From contig NZ_CP026167.1 in NCBI RefSeq assembly GCF_002902985.1, forward strand, positions 434,001-498,000: a DNA stretch of 64,000 bases, given 5' to 3'. The notes beneath the pieces are model-generated. The model did not search any database and had not been told where the DNA came from. It saw nothing but the letters and a program-made list of their open reading frames with translations. How positions within the stretch are numbered: position 1 is the stretch's first letter; each line of letters begins with the position of its first letter. This document shows, piece by piece, positions 13,536 to 22,628 of this stretch. The translations under genes and the position numbers were made by a program. This DNA is from Leclercia sp. LSNIH1. GTDB lineage: Bacteria > Pseudomonadota > Gammaproteobacteria > Enterobacterales > Enterobacteriaceae.

Positions 13536-14510
13536 ATGCAGGCTTTGATCTTAGAACAGCAGGAAGGCAAAACTCTTGCGTCAGTACAATCTATCGAAGA
13601 GAGCCGCCTGCCTGAAGGCGCCGTGACTGTAGATATCGACTGGTCCAGCCTTAACTATAAAGACGCCCTGGCCATTACGGGCACCGGAAAAATTATCCGC
13701 AATTTCCCAATGGTTCCAGGTATCGATTTTGCGGGACGCGTACATGCCAGCGAAGACCCACGTTTTCATGCCGGCCAGCAGGTGCTGCTGACCGGCTGGG
13801 GCGTGGGGGAAAACCACTGGGGCGGGCTGGCGGCGCAGGCGCGCGTCAACGGCGACTGGCTGGTACCCATGCCAAAAGGGCTGGATGGCCGGAAAGCGAT
13901 GATCATCGGCACCGCCGGTTTTACCGCCATGCTCTGCGTAATGGCGCTGGAAGAGGCCGGAGTACGTCCTGAATCGGGTGAAGTGGTGGTGACGGGCGCC
14001 AGCGGTGGCGTCGGTAGCACGGCGGTTGCCCTGCTGCATAAGCTGGGCTATCAGGTCGCGGCGGTCTCTGGCCGTGAAAGCACCCATAACTATCTGCGTT
14101 CCCTGGGCGCGAGCCGCATTCTGGGCCGCGACGAATTCGCTGAGACCCGCCCGCTGGAGAAACAGATCTGGGCCGGTGCCATTGATACCGTGGGCGACAA
14201 AGTGCTGGCGAAAGTGCTGGCGCAGATGAACTACGGCGGCTGCGTCGCGGCGTGCGGCCTGGCGGGCGGTTTTGCCCTGCCGACTACGGTGATGCCGTTT
14301 ATTCTACGCAACGTCCGTCTGCAGGGTGTCGATTCGGTGATGACCCCGCCAGAGCGCCGTGCCCAGGCCTGGGAGCGACTGGTTCGCGATCTGCCGGCCG
14401 CCTTCTACGACCAAAGCGCCACTCAGATTAGCCTTGAGCAGGCACCGGAGTATGCCGCGAAGATCATCAATAACCAGATCCAGGGCCGTACGCTGGTGAA
14501 GCTGGCGTAA
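13536..14510 (+). CDS. acuI: Acrylyl-CoA reductase AcuI
   Basis: AcuI/YhdH (324 aa) is a medium-chain quinone-oxidoreductase-like enzyme that reduces toxic acryloyl-CoA to propionyl-CoA with NADPH. The Rossmann motif TGASGGVGSTAVALL lies near residues 151-165. No structural zinc cysteine cluster is visible, as expected for this group. The gene stands alone, divergent from csrD across 183 bases. The next gene, msrP, begins 77 bases later behind a strong inverted repeat. Confidence 0.93.
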   Translation: MQALILEQQEGKTLASVQSIEESRLPEGAVTVDIDWSSLNYKDALAITGTGKIIRNFPMVPGIDFAGRVHASEDPRFHAGQQVLLTGWGVGENHWGGLAAQARVNGDWLVPMPKGLDGRKAMIIGTAGFTAMLCVMALEEAGVRPESGEVVVTGASGGVGSTAVALLHKLGYQVAAVSGRESTHNYLRSLGASRILGRDEFAETRPLEKQIWAGAIDTVGDKVLAKVLAQMNYGGCVAACGLAGGFALPTTVMPFILRNVRLQGVDSVMTPPERRAQAWERLVRDLPAAFYDQSATQISLEQAPEYAAKIINNQIQGRTLVKLA

Positions 14511-14547
14511 TCTTCAAATTTTCGTGACATATTCGCTTTAAACCCGC

Positions 14548-14583
14548 TCCTCCGTCATGCTTAGAAAAATGCATGACGGAGGA
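14548..14583 (+). promoter_or_regulatory. 13-bp inverted repeat covering the msrP ribosome-binding site
   Basis: TCCTCCGTCATGC and GCATGACGGAGGA pair perfectly around a 10-base A/T-rich loop. The right arm contains the GGAGG Shine-Dalgarno of msrP (14578-14582). In mRNA the left arm (CCTCC) would mask it. It may act as a translational switch, or as an operator at the DNA level. The repeat is seen; function is inferred. Confidence 0.6.
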
Positions 14584-14587
14584 TGCC

Positions 14588-15589
14588 ATGAAAGTGAAAC
14601 CCCTGACGGAAGCCGATATCACCGCGGAATCCGTTTTTATGCTCAAGCGCCGCCAGATCCTGAAGATGCTGGGGATCGGCGCTGGTGCGCTGACCCTTTC
14701 GCCTCTCGCCCAGGCCGACCTGCTGGACTGGTTCAAGGGCAACGATCGCCCAAAAGCGCCACCCGGAAAACCGCTCACCTTTACCCAACCTGCCCAGTGG
14801 CAAAGCCAGCTTGCGAAGACGCCTGAAGAGAAAGTGACGGGCTATAACAACTTCTATGAGTTTGGCCTCGATAAAGCCGATCCTGCCGCCAACGCCGGCA
14901 GCCTGAAGACCAATCCCTGGACGCTGAAAATCGACGGCGAAGTGGCAAAACCGCTGACCCTTGATTACGACGACCTGACTAACCGTTTTCCGCTGGAAGA
15001 GCGAATTTACCGTATGCGCTGCGTTGAGGCCTGGTCAATGGTGGTGCCGTGGATAGGTTTTCCGCTGCATAAACTGCTGGCGCTGGTAGAGCCCACCAGC
15101 AATGCGAAGTATGTCGCCTTCCAGACCCTTTACGCCCCGGATATCATGCCTGGCCAGAAAGATCGGTTTATCGGCGGCGGACTCGATTACCCTTACGTGG
15201 AAGGGCTGCGCATTGACGAGGCTATGCACCCGCTTACGCTGCTCACCGTAGGTGTGTATGGCAAAGCCCTGCCACCGCAAAACGGCGCACCCATCCGCCT
15301 GACCGTACCGTGGAAGTATGGCTTCAAGGGGATCAAATCGATTGTCAGCATCAAGCTAACCCGCGAGCGTCCGCCCACCACCTGGAACCTGGCCGCACCT
15401 GACGAGTACGGTTTTTACGCCAACGTGAACCCGCACGTCGATCATCCGCGCTGGTCGCAGGCTACCGAGCGTTTTATCGGCTCAGGCGGCGCGCTGGATG
15501 TGAAGCGCCAGCCCACGCTGCTGTTTAACGGCTATGCCGACCAGGTGGCCTCGCTCTACCGCGGCCTCGATTTGAAGGAGTTTTTCTAA
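14588..15589 (+). CDS. msrP: Protein-methionine-sulfoxide reductase catalytic subunit MsrP
   Basis: MsrP/YedY (333 aa) is a periplasmic molybdopterin enzyme that repairs methionine sulfoxide in envelope proteins damaged by hypochlorite. It has a Tat signal with twin arginine (KRRQILK) and a hydrophobic stretch ending near AQA. The molybdenum-binding cysteine is in [12 protein letters not shown] chose the start 6 bases after GGAGG; an upstream ATG 15 bases earlier lies inside the hairpin. msrQ follows with no gap. In E. coli K-12 the pair lies elsewhere (yedYZ) beside hprSR; here no hprSR is adjacent. Confidence 0.95.
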   Translation: MKVKPLTEADITAESVFMLKRRQILKMLGIGAGALTLSPLAQADLLDWFKGNDRPKAPPGKPLTFTQPAQWQSQLAKTPEEKVTGYNNFYEFGLDKADPAANAGSLKTNPWTLKIDGEVAKPLTLDYDDLTNRFPLEERIYRMRCVEAWSMVVPWIGFPLHKLLALVEPTSNAKYVAFQTLYAPDIMPGQKDRFIGGGLDYPYVEGLRIDEAMHPLTLLTVGVYGKALPPQNGAPIRLTVPWKYGFKGIKSIVSIKLTRERPPTTWNLAAPDEYGFYANVNPHVDHPRWSQATERFIGSGGALDVKRQPTLLFNGYADQVASLYRGLDLKEFF

Positions 15590-16189
15590 GTGCGTCTGAC
15601 GGCAAAACAGATTACCTGGCTGAAGGTCGCCCTGCATCTTGCAGGGTTACTTCCTTTTATATGGCTCTTCTGGGCCGCCAGTCATGGCGGCTTTAGCGCC
15701 GACCCGGCTAAAGATATCCAGCACTTTACTGGCCGGACGGCGCTGAAATTTTTACTGGCGACTCTGCTGGTTTCACCGCTGGCGCGCTATGCAAAACAGC
15801 CGCTGCTGATCCGCACCCGTCGCCTTCTGGGGCTATGGTGCTTCGCCTGGGCGACGTTACACCTCACCAGCTATGCGTTACTGGAGCTGGGCATCAACAA
15901 TCTGGCCCTGCTGGGAAGCGAACTGGTGACCCGTCCATACCTGACGCTCGGGATCGTCAGCTGGATAATTTTGCTGGCTTTAACCCTCACCTCTACCCAA
16001 TATGCCCAGCGAAAACTGGGGAGGCGCTGGCAACTTCTGCATAATTTCGTTTATCTTGTCGCGATCCTGGCCCCCATCCACTACCTTTGGTCAGTGAAAA
16101 TTCTCTCGCCACAGCCGATCATCTACGGGTTACTGGCTTTAGGGCTTCTGGCATGGCGTTATAAGAAGTTTCGCCAGTGGTGGCGATAG
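15590..16189 (+). CDS. msrQ: Heme-binding membrane subunit MsrQ
   Basis: MsrQ/YedZ (199 aa) is a six-helix b-type cytochrome that passes electrons from the quinone pool or flavin reductase to MsrP. Histidines in the membrane segments fit heme ligands (WATLHLTSY near residue 90, [18 protein letters not shown] near 150-165). It starts with GTG directly after the msrP TAA, so translation is probably coupled. Length matches the family (about 200-211 aa). Confidence 0.94.
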   Translation: MRLTAKQITWLKVALHLAGLLPFIWLFWAASHGGFSADPAKDIQHFTGRTALKFLLATLLVSPLARYAKQPLLIRTRRLLGLWCFAWATLHLTSYALLELGINNLALLGSELVTRPYLTLGIVSWIILLALTLTSTQYAQRKLGRRWQLLHNFVYLVAILAPIHYLWSVKILSPQPIIYGLLALGLLAWRYKKFRQWWR

Positions 16190-16285
16190 TGAACGAAAAC
16201 GTGCGTATCCCCGCAGATCGTTTAACCTTCCTGGGCATTTATCCGAATGCTGTTGATAATCTTCCCTGATAAGACCAGTATTTAG

Positions 16286-16313
16286 CTGCCAAATGCTACG
16301 AAATCGTTATAAT
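16286..16313 (+). promoter_or_regulatory. Predicted sigma-70 promoter for aroQ-accBC
   Basis: A perfect -10 TATAAT (16308-16313) lies 16 bases after a -35-like CTGCCA (16286-16291, 4 of 6 to TTGACA). It would give a leader of about 100 bases before aroQ. The boxes are seen; use as the operon promoter is inferred. Confidence 0.6.
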
Positions 16314-16422
16314 GTGCCACTTTGGTCTCCCCGACGGGTTTTTCGTAGCCTGAGAGGGTGACAATCGTGCATCGAAGGTATATTTTGTTTTTTACCGGAG
16401 AATCGCAGGAGATAGCGGCACA

Positions 16423-16875
16423 ATGGCTGACAAGTTTCACATCTTAGTTTTAAACGGACCGAACCTGAATATGCTCGGCACCCGTGAACCCGAGAAGTAC
16501 GGCACGCTGACGCTCACCGATATTGTTACACGTCTGGTTAGCGAAGCAGCGGCGCTGAATGTGGAACTTGACCATTTTCAGTCGAACGCGGAGTACGCAC
16601 TCATCGACCGAATTCATCAGGCTAAAGAGACCACAGACTATATCCTGATCAATCCGGCCGCGTTTACGCACACCAGTGTTGCTATTCGCGACGCGCTGCT
16701 GGCAGTGAGCATCCCGTTCATCGAGATCCACCTCAGCAACGTGCATGCGCGGGAGCCGTTCCGCCACCACTCCTACCTGTCGGATATCGCCACTGGCGTC
16801 ATCTGTGGACTGGGGGCTGACGGTTATTCATTCGCTTTACAGACAGCGGTAAAACGCCTGTCACAATCACACTAA
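16423..16875 (+). CDS. aroQ: 3-dehydroquinate dehydratase, type II
   Basis: AroQ (150 aa) converts 3-dehydroquinate to 3-dehydroshikimate in the shikimate pathway. It is the dodecameric type II enzyme: [18 protein letters not shown] at the N-terminus carries the flexible loop with catalytic Arg and Tyr, [17 protein letters not shown] the middle block, and [17 protein letters not shown] the catalytic His region. It heads the aroQ-accB-accC cluster, 22 bases before accB. Confidence 0.95.
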
Positions 16876-16897
16876 ACAAAGAGTACGGAACCCACTC

Positions 16898-17368
16898 ATG
16901 GATATTCGTAAGATTAAAAAACTGATCGAGCTGGTTGAAGAATCAGGCATCTCCGAACTGGAAATTTCTGAAGGCGAAGAGTCTGTACGCATCAGTCGTG
17001 CAGCGCCAAACGCAGGCTTCCCGGTTATGCAACAAGCTTATGCTGCACCAATGATGCAGCAGCCAGCGCTGTCTAACGCTGTCGCGCCAACAGCGGCTCC
17101 AGCAATGGAAGCGCCAGCAGCAGCGGAAATCAGTGGCCACATCGTACGTTCCCCAATGGTTGGTACTTTCTACCGCACCCCGAGCCCGGACGCGAAAGCG
17201 TTCATCGAAGTGGGCCAGAAAGTTAACGTGGGCGATACCCTGTGCATCGTTGAAGCCATGAAAATGATGAACCAGATCGAAGCAGACAAATCAGGTACTG
17301 TGAAAGCGATTCTGGTCGAAAGTGGTCAGCCGGTTGAATTTGACGAGCCGCTGGTCGTCATCGAGTAA
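16898..17368 (+). CDS. accB: Biotin carboxyl carrier protein of acetyl-CoA carboxylase
   Basis: AccB (156 aa, as in E. coli) carries the biotin that shuttles carboxyl groups in acetyl-CoA carboxylase, the first step of fatty acid synthesis. An N-terminal segment for AccC binding is followed by a Pro/Ala-rich linker (about 40-75) and the biotinyl domain. The biotinylated lysine is K122 in EAMKMMN. The thumb loop seen in enteric BCCP is present. accC starts 10 bases downstream. In E. coli AccB represses its own operon. Confidence 0.97.
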
Positions 17369-17378
17369 CGAGGCGAAC

Positions 17379-18728
17379 ATGCTGGATAAAATTGTTATCG
17401 CTAACCGTGGCGAGATTGCCCTGCGAATCCTTCGTGCCTGTAAAGAGCTGGGCATCAAGACCGTCGCTGTGCACTCAAGCGCGGACCGCGATCTGAAACA
17501 CGTATTACTGGCGGATGAGACGGTCTGTATTGGCCCGGCTCCGTCCGTCAAAAGCTATCTCAACATCCCGGCCATCATCAGCGCCGCTGAAATCACCGGC
17601 GCGGTGGCTATTCACCCGGGTTACGGCTTCCTCTCTGAGAACGCCAACTTTGCTGAGCAGGTTGAACGCTCTGGCTTTATCTTCATCGGCCCGAAAGCTG
17701 ACACCATTCGTCTGATGGGCGACAAAGTGTCTGCGATCACCGCAATGAAGAAAGCGGGCGTACCGACCGTACCGGGTTCCGACGGCCCACTGGGCGACGA
17801 TATGGATGCTAACCGCGCCCATGCAAAACGCATTGGCTACCCGGTTATCATCAAAGCGTCCGGCGGCGGCGGCGGTCGCGGTATGCGCGTTGTGCGCAGC
17901 GATGCCGAACTGGCCCAGTCTATCTCCATGACCAAAGCGGAAGCGAAAGCCGCGTTTAACAACGACATGGTCTACATGGAGAAGTACCTGGAAAACCCAC
18001 GCCACATCGAAATTCAGGTGCTGGCTGACGGTCAGGGTAACGCTATCTATCTGGCAGAACGCGACTGCTCCATGCAGCGTCGTCACCAGAAAGTGGTCGA
18101 AGAGGCACCAGCACCAGGCATCACGCCGGAGCTGCGTCGCTACATCGGCGAGCGTTGCGCCAAAGCCTGTGTGGATATCGGCTATCGCGGGGCGGGTACT
18201 TTCGAGTTCCTGTTCGAAAACGGCGAGTTCTACTTCATCGAGATGAACACCCGTATTCAGGTTGAACACCCGGTTACCGAAATGATCACCGGCGTTGACC
18301 TGATCAAAGAGCAGCTGCGTATCGCTGCGGGCCAGCCGCTCTCCATCAAGCAGGAAGAAGTGATTGTCAAAGGCCATGCGGTGGAATGCCGTATTAACGC
18401 CGAAGACCCAAACACCTTCCTGCCAAGCCCGGGTAAAATCACGCGTTTCCACGCGCCGGGTGGTTTTGGTGTGCGTTGGGAGTCTCATATCTACGCCGGT
18501 TACACCGTACCGCCGTACTATGACTCAATGATCGGCAAGCTGATCTGCTACGGCGAATCCCGTGATGTGGCGATTGCCCGCATGAAGAACGCCCTGCAGG
18601 AGCTGATCATCGACGGCATCAAAACTAACGTTGATCTGCAGATGCGTATCATGAGCGACGAGAACTTCCAGCATGGTGGAACCAACATCCACTATCTGGA
18701 GAAAAAACTCGGTCTTAATGAAAAATAA
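17379..18728 (+). CDS. accC: Biotin carboxylase subunit of acetyl-CoA carboxylase
   Basis: AccC (449 aa) carboxylates the biotin of AccB using ATP and bicarbonate. ATP-grasp features include the glycine-rich loop [14 protein letters not shown] (about 159-172), catalytic block [14 protein letters not shown] (about 288-301) and [12 protein letters not shown]. The chosen start [12 protein letters not shown] gives the E. coli length and follows GAGGCGAA; an in-frame upstream ATG falls within accB. A strong intrinsic terminator follows 14 bases after the stop. Confidence 0.97.
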   Translation: MLDKIVIANRGEIALRILRACKELGIKTVAVHSSADRDLKHVLLADETVCIGPAPSVKSYLNIPAIISAAEITGAVAIHPGYGFLSENANFAEQVERSGFIFIGPKADTIRLMGDKVSAITAMKKAGVPTVPGSDGPLGDDMDANRAHAKRIGYPVIIKASGGGGGRGMRVVRSDAELAQSISMTKAEAKAAFNNDMVYMEKYLENPRHIEIQVLADGQGNAIYLAERDCSMQRRHQKVVEEAPAPGITPELRRYIGERCAKACVDIGYRGAGTFEFLFENGEFYFIEMNTRIQVEHPVTEMITGVDLIKEQLRIAAGQPLSIKQEEVIVKGHAVECRINAEDPNTFLPSPGKITRFHAPGGFGVRWESHIYAGYTVPPYYDSMIGKLICYGESRDVAIARMKNALQELIIDGIKTNVDLQMRIMSDENFQHGGTNIHYLEKKLGLNEK

Positions 18729-18742
18729 GCCTGCATAAGCGT

Positions 18743-18773
18743 AAAAAGGTCGGTTAATCCGGCCTTTTTTTAT
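18743..18773 (+). terminator. Intrinsic terminator after accC
   Basis: An 11-bp stem (AAAAAGGTCGG / CCGGCCTTTTT, one G-U pair) with loop TTAAT is followed by more T residues. It ends the aroQ-accBC transcript. Confidence 0.85.
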
Positions 18774-18836
18774 TTCTGGGGATCGCCAGGCCCCATAAGG
18801 TACAATCCCGCTTTCTTTTTCCACAAGGGACAAAAA

Positions 18837-19082
18837 ATGGACAAACGTTTTGTTCAGGCCCATAAAGAAGCGCGCTGGGCGCTGTGGTTAACCCTTCTCT
18901 ATCTCGCGGCATGGTTAGTGGCCGCTTACTTACCTGGCTCTGCAATCGGGATCACCGGTCTGCCTCACTGGTTTGAGATGGCCTGCCTGCTCATCCCGCT
19001 GGTGTTTATTCTGCTCTGCTGGGCGATGGTGAAATTCATCTATCGCGATATTCCGCTGGAGGATGACGATAATGCAGCTTGA
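18837..19082 (+). CDS. yhdT: Small inner-membrane protein YhdT
   Basis: YhdT (81 aa) is a conserved membrane protein of unknown function with two predicted helices (about 17-36 and 47-68) and charged ends. It is found next to panF in enterics, and here its 3' end overlaps panF by 11 bases. This suggests coupled expression and perhaps a helper role for the pantothenate transporter, but that is inference. Confidence 0.88.
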   Translation: MDKRFVQAHKEARWALWLTLLYLAAWLVAAYLPGSAIGITGLPHWFEMACLLIPLVFILLCWAMVKFIYRDIPLEDDDNAA

Positions 19083-20523
19083 AGTGATCCTGCCCCTCGT
19101 CGCGTATCTTTTTATTGTTTTTGGCCTCTCTGTTTACGCCATGCGCAAACGGACAACGGGCACGTTCCTGAACGAGTATTTTCTTGGCAGCCGCTCGATG
19201 GGTGGTATTGTGCTGGCGATGACCCTGACCGCCACCTATATCAGCGCCAGCTCTTTCATTGGCGGCCCGGGCGCGGCCTATAAATATGGGCTGGGCTGGG
19301 TATTGCTGGCGATGATCCAACTGCCCGCCATCTGGCTCTCGCTGGGCATTCTGGGGAAAAAATTCGCTATCCTGGCGCGTCGCTATAACGCCGTCACTCT
19401 CAATGACATGCTCTTTGCCCGCTACCAGAGCCGCCTGCTGGTCTGGCTGGCCAGCCTGAGCCTGCTGGTGGCCTTCGTGGGTGCCATGACCGTGCAGTTT
19501 ATCGGCGGCGCGCGTCTCCTTGAAACCGCAGCCGGTATTCCCTATGAAACGGGCCTGCTGATTTTTGGGGTCAGTATTGCGCTCTATACCGCCTTTGGCG
19601 GCTTCCGCGCCAGCGTGCTCAATGACACGCTGCAGGGCATGGTGATGCTGGTCGGCACCCTTGTGCTGCTGGTGGGCGTGATGCATGCCGCGGGCGGGTT
19701 AAGTCACGCGGTGGAGACACTGCAAGCCATCGATCCGAAACTGGTTTCGCCGCAGGGTGCGGACGACATTCTGTCGCCAACCTTTATGACCTCCTTCTGG
19801 GTGCTGGTCTGCTTCGGGGTGATTGGTCTACCCCATACCGCCGTGCGCTGCATCTCTTATAAAGACAGCAAGGCGGTACACCGTGGGATTGTCATCGGCA
19901 CTGTCGTGGTGGCGATCCTGATGTTCGGTATGCACCTTGCAGGTGCGCTGGGCCGGGCGGTAATACCTGACTTAACCGTGCCGGATCTGGTGATCCCTAC
20001 CCTGATGGTGAAAGTGCTGCCGCCGTTTGCTGCCGGGATCTTCCTTGCTGCGCCAATGGCGGCGATCATGTCGACAATTAATGCTCAACTGCTGCAAAGT
20101 TCCGCTACGATCATTAAAGATCTCTATCTGAATATTCATCCTGAGCAGATGAACAACGAGCGCCGCCTGAAGCGGATGTCAGCCGCGATCACCCTGGTTC
20201 TGGGCGCGTTGCTGCTGTTGGCCGCGTGGCGACCGCCGGAGATGATCATCTGGCTCAACCTGCTGGCGTTCGGCGGGCTGGAAGCGGTGTTCCTCTGGCC
20301 GCTGGTGCTTGGCCTCTACTGGGAGCGCGCCAATGCAGCCGGTGCGCTGAGCGCAATGATTGTCGGCGGCGTGCTCTATGCCGTGCTCGCCACCTTTAAA
20401 ATTCAGTATCTGGGCTTCCATCCGATTGTGCCTTCGTTACTGCTAAGTTTGCTGGCGTTTGTGGTGGGGAACCGTTTCGGTCAACCCGCTCCGCAGACCG
20501 CCGTCATTTCTACTGATAAATAA
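19072..20523 (+). CDS. panF: Sodium/pantothenate symporter PanF
   Basis: PanF (483 aa) imports pantothenate with sodium for coenzyme A synthesis. It belongs to the SSS family and has about 12-13 membrane helices. The family block with the ligand region appears in [24 protein letters not shown] (about 50-75), and [21 protein letters not shown] carries the second sodium-binding signature. I chose the MQLEVILP start to match E. coli; an in-frame ATG 9 bases upstream is possible. prmA starts 11 bases after its stop. Confidence 0.95.
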   Translation: MQLEVILPLVAYLFIVFGLSVYAMRKRTTGTFLNEYFLGSRSMGGIVLAMTLTATYISASSFIGGPGAAYKYGLGWVLLAMIQLPAIWLSLGILGKKFAILARRYNAVTLNDMLFARYQSRLLVWLASLSLLVAFVGAMTVQFIGGARLLETAAGIPYETGLLIFGVSIALYTAFGGFRASVLNDTLQGMVMLVGTLVLLVGVMHAAGGLSHAVETLQAIDPKLVSPQGADDILSPTFMTSFWVLVCFGVIGLPHTAVRCISYKDSKAVHRGIVIGTVVVAILMFGMHLAGALGRAVIPDLTVPDLVIPTLMVKVLPPFAAGIFLAAPMAAIMSTINAQLLQSSATIIKDLYLNIHPEQMNNERRLKRMSAAITLVLGALLLLAAWRPPEMIIWLNLLAFGGLEAVFLWPLVLGLYWERANAAGALSAMIVGGVLYAVLATFKIQYLGFHPIVPSLLLSLLAFVVGNRFGQPAPQTAVISTDK

Positions 20524-20534
20524 AGAGTTTTGCC

Positions 20535-21416
20535 ATGCCGTGGATCCAACTAAAACTGAATACGACCGGCGCCAATGCCGAAGAGATGAGCGATGCGTTG
20601 ATGGAGGCCGGAGCGGTCTCCATCACCTTCCAGGACACGCATGACACGCCGGTGTTTGAACCGCTGCCGGGTGAAACGCGTCTGTGGGGCGATACCGATG
20701 TCATCGGTCTGTTTGATGCCGAAACCGACATGGCCGAGGTTGTGGCCATTCTGGAAAATCATCCGCTGCTGGGTGCAGGCTTCGCGCATAAGATCGAGCA
20801 GCTGGAGGATAAAGACTGGGAGCGCGAATGGATGGATAACTTCCACCCGATGCAGTTCGGCAAGCGTCTGTGGATCTGCCCGAGCTGGCGCGACGTGCCG
20901 GATGAAAATGCGGTAAATGTGATGCTCGATCCGGGCCTGGCATTTGGTACCGGTACCCACCCGACCACCTCTTTGTGCCTGCAGTGGCTGGATGGTCTGG
21001 ATCTGGACGGCAAGACGGTGATCGACTTTGGTTGCGGCTCCGGGATCCTCGCCATCGCGGCCCTGAAGCTGGGTGCGGCAAAAGCGATTGGGATCGATAT
21101 CGATCCGCAGGCGATTCAGGCCAGTCGCGACAACGCTGAACGCAACGGTGTCTCCGATCGCCTTGAGCTCTATCTGCCGGATGACCAGCCGCAAGCCATG
21201 AAAGCCGATGTCGTGGTCGCTAACATTCTGGCTGGCCCGTTACGGGAACTGGCGCCGCTAATCAGTGTGCTGCCCGTTGAGGGGGGTCTGCTGGGCCTTT
21301 CCGGTATCCTTGCCAGCCAGGCTGAAAGCGTATGCGATGCCTACGCCGAGCTGTTCACTCTTGATCCGGTCGTGGAGAAAGAGGAGTGGTGTCGCATAAC
21401 AGGTTGTAAGAAGTAA
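20535..21416 (+). CDS. prmA: Ribosomal protein L11 methyltransferase PrmA
   Basis: PrmA (293 aa) trimethylates several amino groups of ribosomal protein L11 using S-adenosylmethionine. An N-terminal L11-binding domain (about 1-95) precedes the methyltransferase domain with motif [21 protein letters not shown] (about 162-181) and IDIDPQA. The NILAGPL motif near 228 corresponds to the NxxxxPL signature. It ends the yhdT-panF-prmA unit, followed by a terminator. Confidence 0.96.
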   Translation: MPWIQLKLNTTGANAEEMSDALMEAGAVSITFQDTHDTPVFEPLPGETRLWGDTDVIGLFDAETDMAEVVAILENHPLLGAGFAHKIEQLEDKDWEREWMDNFHPMQFGKRLWICPSWRDVPDENAVNVMLDPGLAFGTGTHPTTSLCLQWLDGLDLDGKTVIDFGCGSGILAIAALKLGAAKAIGIDIDPQAIQASRDNAERNGVSDRLELYLPDDQPQAMKADVVVANILAGPLRELAPLISVLPVEGGLLGLSGILASQAESVCDAYAELFTLDPVVEKEEWCRITGCKK

Positions 21417-21423
21417 TCACTCC

Positions 21424-21456
21424 AGCGTGGTCATCCCTGGCCACGCTATTTTTTTA
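21424..21456 (+). terminator. Intrinsic terminator after prmA
   Basis: A 10-bp stem (AGCGTGGTCA / TGGCCACGCT with one G-U pair) and loop TCCC is followed by a run of eight T. It starts 8 bases after the prmA stop and separates it from the carbonic anhydrase gene. Confidence 0.88.
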
Positions 21457-21558
21457 CCCGCAATAACACTCTTTCCCGAATTAATTCTCCTGTAAAATAG
21501 TAATAACTAATTGTTTTTATTTATTATTTTACTCATTACCATTTATAAGGAGAATATA

Positions 21559-22299
21559 ATGAAAGCTTACGTTAGTAAGGCGGCGGTACTTGTCCTCAGC
21601 TTAATGTCAGTCTCAGCATGGGCGTCCCATTGGAGTTATGAAGGCGAAGGAGCCCCCGAGCATTGGGGAGAGATAGACAGTAACTTCAAAACCTGCCAGA
21701 CCGGTATGTACCAGTCGCCGATCAACGTCGAAAAAACCCTCAAAGCACATATTCTTCCCCTTGCAACCCACTATTCCGACGGTCCGGTAACGTTAACGAA
21801 TAATGGGCACACTATTCAGGCTGGCGAGAAAGACGGTACAAAAGACACTATTACCCTGGATAATCAGGCCTGGACACTGCAACAATTCCACTTCCATGCC
21901 CCCGCTGAAAACATGATCCACGGTAAAAAGTTCGCGCTGGAGATGCATCTGGTTCATAAAAACGCAGCAGGTGAGATAGCGGTTGTGGCCGTCATGTTCA
22001 ACACAGGCAAGGCGAACGCCGAACTGGACAAATTGTGGAGCGTCATGCCGCAGAAGGTGGAGCAAAGTACCTCCCTTACTACGCATCTGGACCTGAACAA
22101 ACTCTTGCCACACGAGAAAACGTACTGGCGTTATAGCGGTTCCTTAACCACGCCACCCTGCTCAGAGGGGGTGATCTGGATTGTCATGCAACACCCGCTC
22201 ACATTGTCTGTAGCCCAGCTGGAAAAATTTACACGAACTATGCACCACGATAATAATCGCCCGGTACAACCATTACATGGCCGTACTGTCGTGGAATAA
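21559..22299 (+). CDS. cah: Periplasmic alpha-carbonic anhydrase
   Basis: This 246-residue protein hydrates CO2 to bicarbonate. A Sec signal peptide (residues 1-22, cleavage after SAWA) predicts periplasmic export. The three zinc histidines of the alpha class are visible: H111 and H113 in QFHFHAPAEN and H130 in EMHLVH. Cys46 and the cysteine of TTPPCSEG can form the usual disulfide. The start follows AAGGAGA; an upstream in-frame ATG would precede the signal peptide with 16 non-signal residues. K-12 lacks a gene here, and the 5' flank is AT-rich, so it looks like an accessory insertion. Alpha-CAs occur in some Klebsiella and related genomes. Confidence 0.93.
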   Translation: MKAYVSKAAVLVLSLMSVSAWASHWSYEGEGAPEHWGEIDSNFKTCQTGMYQSPINVEKTLKAHILPLATHYSDGPVTLTNNGHTIQAGEKDGTKDTITLDNQAWTLQQFHFHAPAENMIHGKKFALEMHLVHKNAAGEIAVVAVMFNTGKANAELDKLWSVMPQKVEQSTSLTTHLDLNKLLPHEKTYWRYSGSLTTPPCSEGVIWIVMQHPLTLSVAQLEKFTRTMHHDNNRPVQPLHGRTVVE

Positions 22300-22333
22300 C
22301 GCTCGCTTTTCATCCTGATATCATGTTCTAAAA

Positions 22334-22349
22334 TGCGACCTGGATCGCA
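22334..22349. promoter_or_regulatory. CRP-S-like palindrome TGCGA-N6-TCGCA
   Basis: The core exactly fits the CRP-S pattern (CRP sites that also need Sxy), with an A-rich left flank and AAAG on the right. It lies 35 bases after the cah stop and about 250 bases before the expected fis start site, an unusual position. It may be chance. Confidence 0.35.
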
Positions 22350-22355
22350 AAGAAG

Positions 22356-22392
22356 CGGGATAATCTGCTGTTAAAAACAGCAGATTATCCCG
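22356..22392. repeat. Perfect 17-bp inverted repeat with AAA loop
   Basis: CGGGATAATCTGCTGTT and its exact complement flank three A residues. It starts 57 bases after the cah stop. It could be a terminator or 3' stabiliser for cah mRNA, but no U-tract follows on either strand. It may be the remnant of a mobile or dispersed element. Confidence 0.75.
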
Positions 22393-22560
22393 AATAACCA
22401 ATTCATTTATCAGAAACGATAAGAAGTTACGGGAAAATGTTACACCCAACGAAACAACACGCCCGCGCTAACCCAATGATTTAAATGATGAATAAATTCA
22501 ATGGGAGTAATAGAGCGGCGATTCATTGATCTACCGCAGTGGATTGTTCAAAGTTTGGCC

Positions 22561-22589
22561 TTTCATCTCGTGCAAAAAATGCGTAAGAT
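22561..22589 (+). promoter_or_regulatory. dusB-fis promoter
   Basis: The -35 TTTCAT (22561-22566) and -10 TAAGAT (22584-22589) are 17 bases apart, followed by a GC-rich discriminator (ACGCCGCC). The sequence closely resembles the E. coli fis promoter. That discriminator is the basis of stringent (ppGpp/DksA) control in E. coli. Confidence 0.85.
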
Positions 22590-22628
22590 ACGCCGCCTTG
22601 CAGTCACAGTATGGTCATTTCTTAACTC

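Larger units (their letters stand above)
22300..22628. other. Intergenic region between cah and dusB with fis promoter
   Basis: This 329-base non-coding stretch holds, in order: a TGCGA-N6-TCGCA palindrome (22334-22349), a 17-bp perfect hairpin (22356-22392), an AT-rich section, and the dusB-fis promoter near 22561-22589. In E. coli this area carries several Fis and CRP sites that control fis; I did not map Fis sites here. Confidence 0.7.

Noticed and set aside
16349..16365. CTGAGAGGG-like motif in the aroQ leader, reminiscent of a TPP riboswitch
   Set aside because: Only a short core matches; the partner segments and stems of a THI element are missing, and aroQ-accBC are not thiamine genes.
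17505..18488. 327-codon open frame antisense to accC
   Set aside because: Fully covered by accC with clear ATP-grasp motifs; the antisense product has a low-complexity, unnatural composition.
19063..19074. Alternative panF start three codons upstream
   Set aside because: It would lengthen the overlap with yhdT and add residues not in the E. coli protein; the MQLEVILP start is preferred, though the other cannot be excluded.
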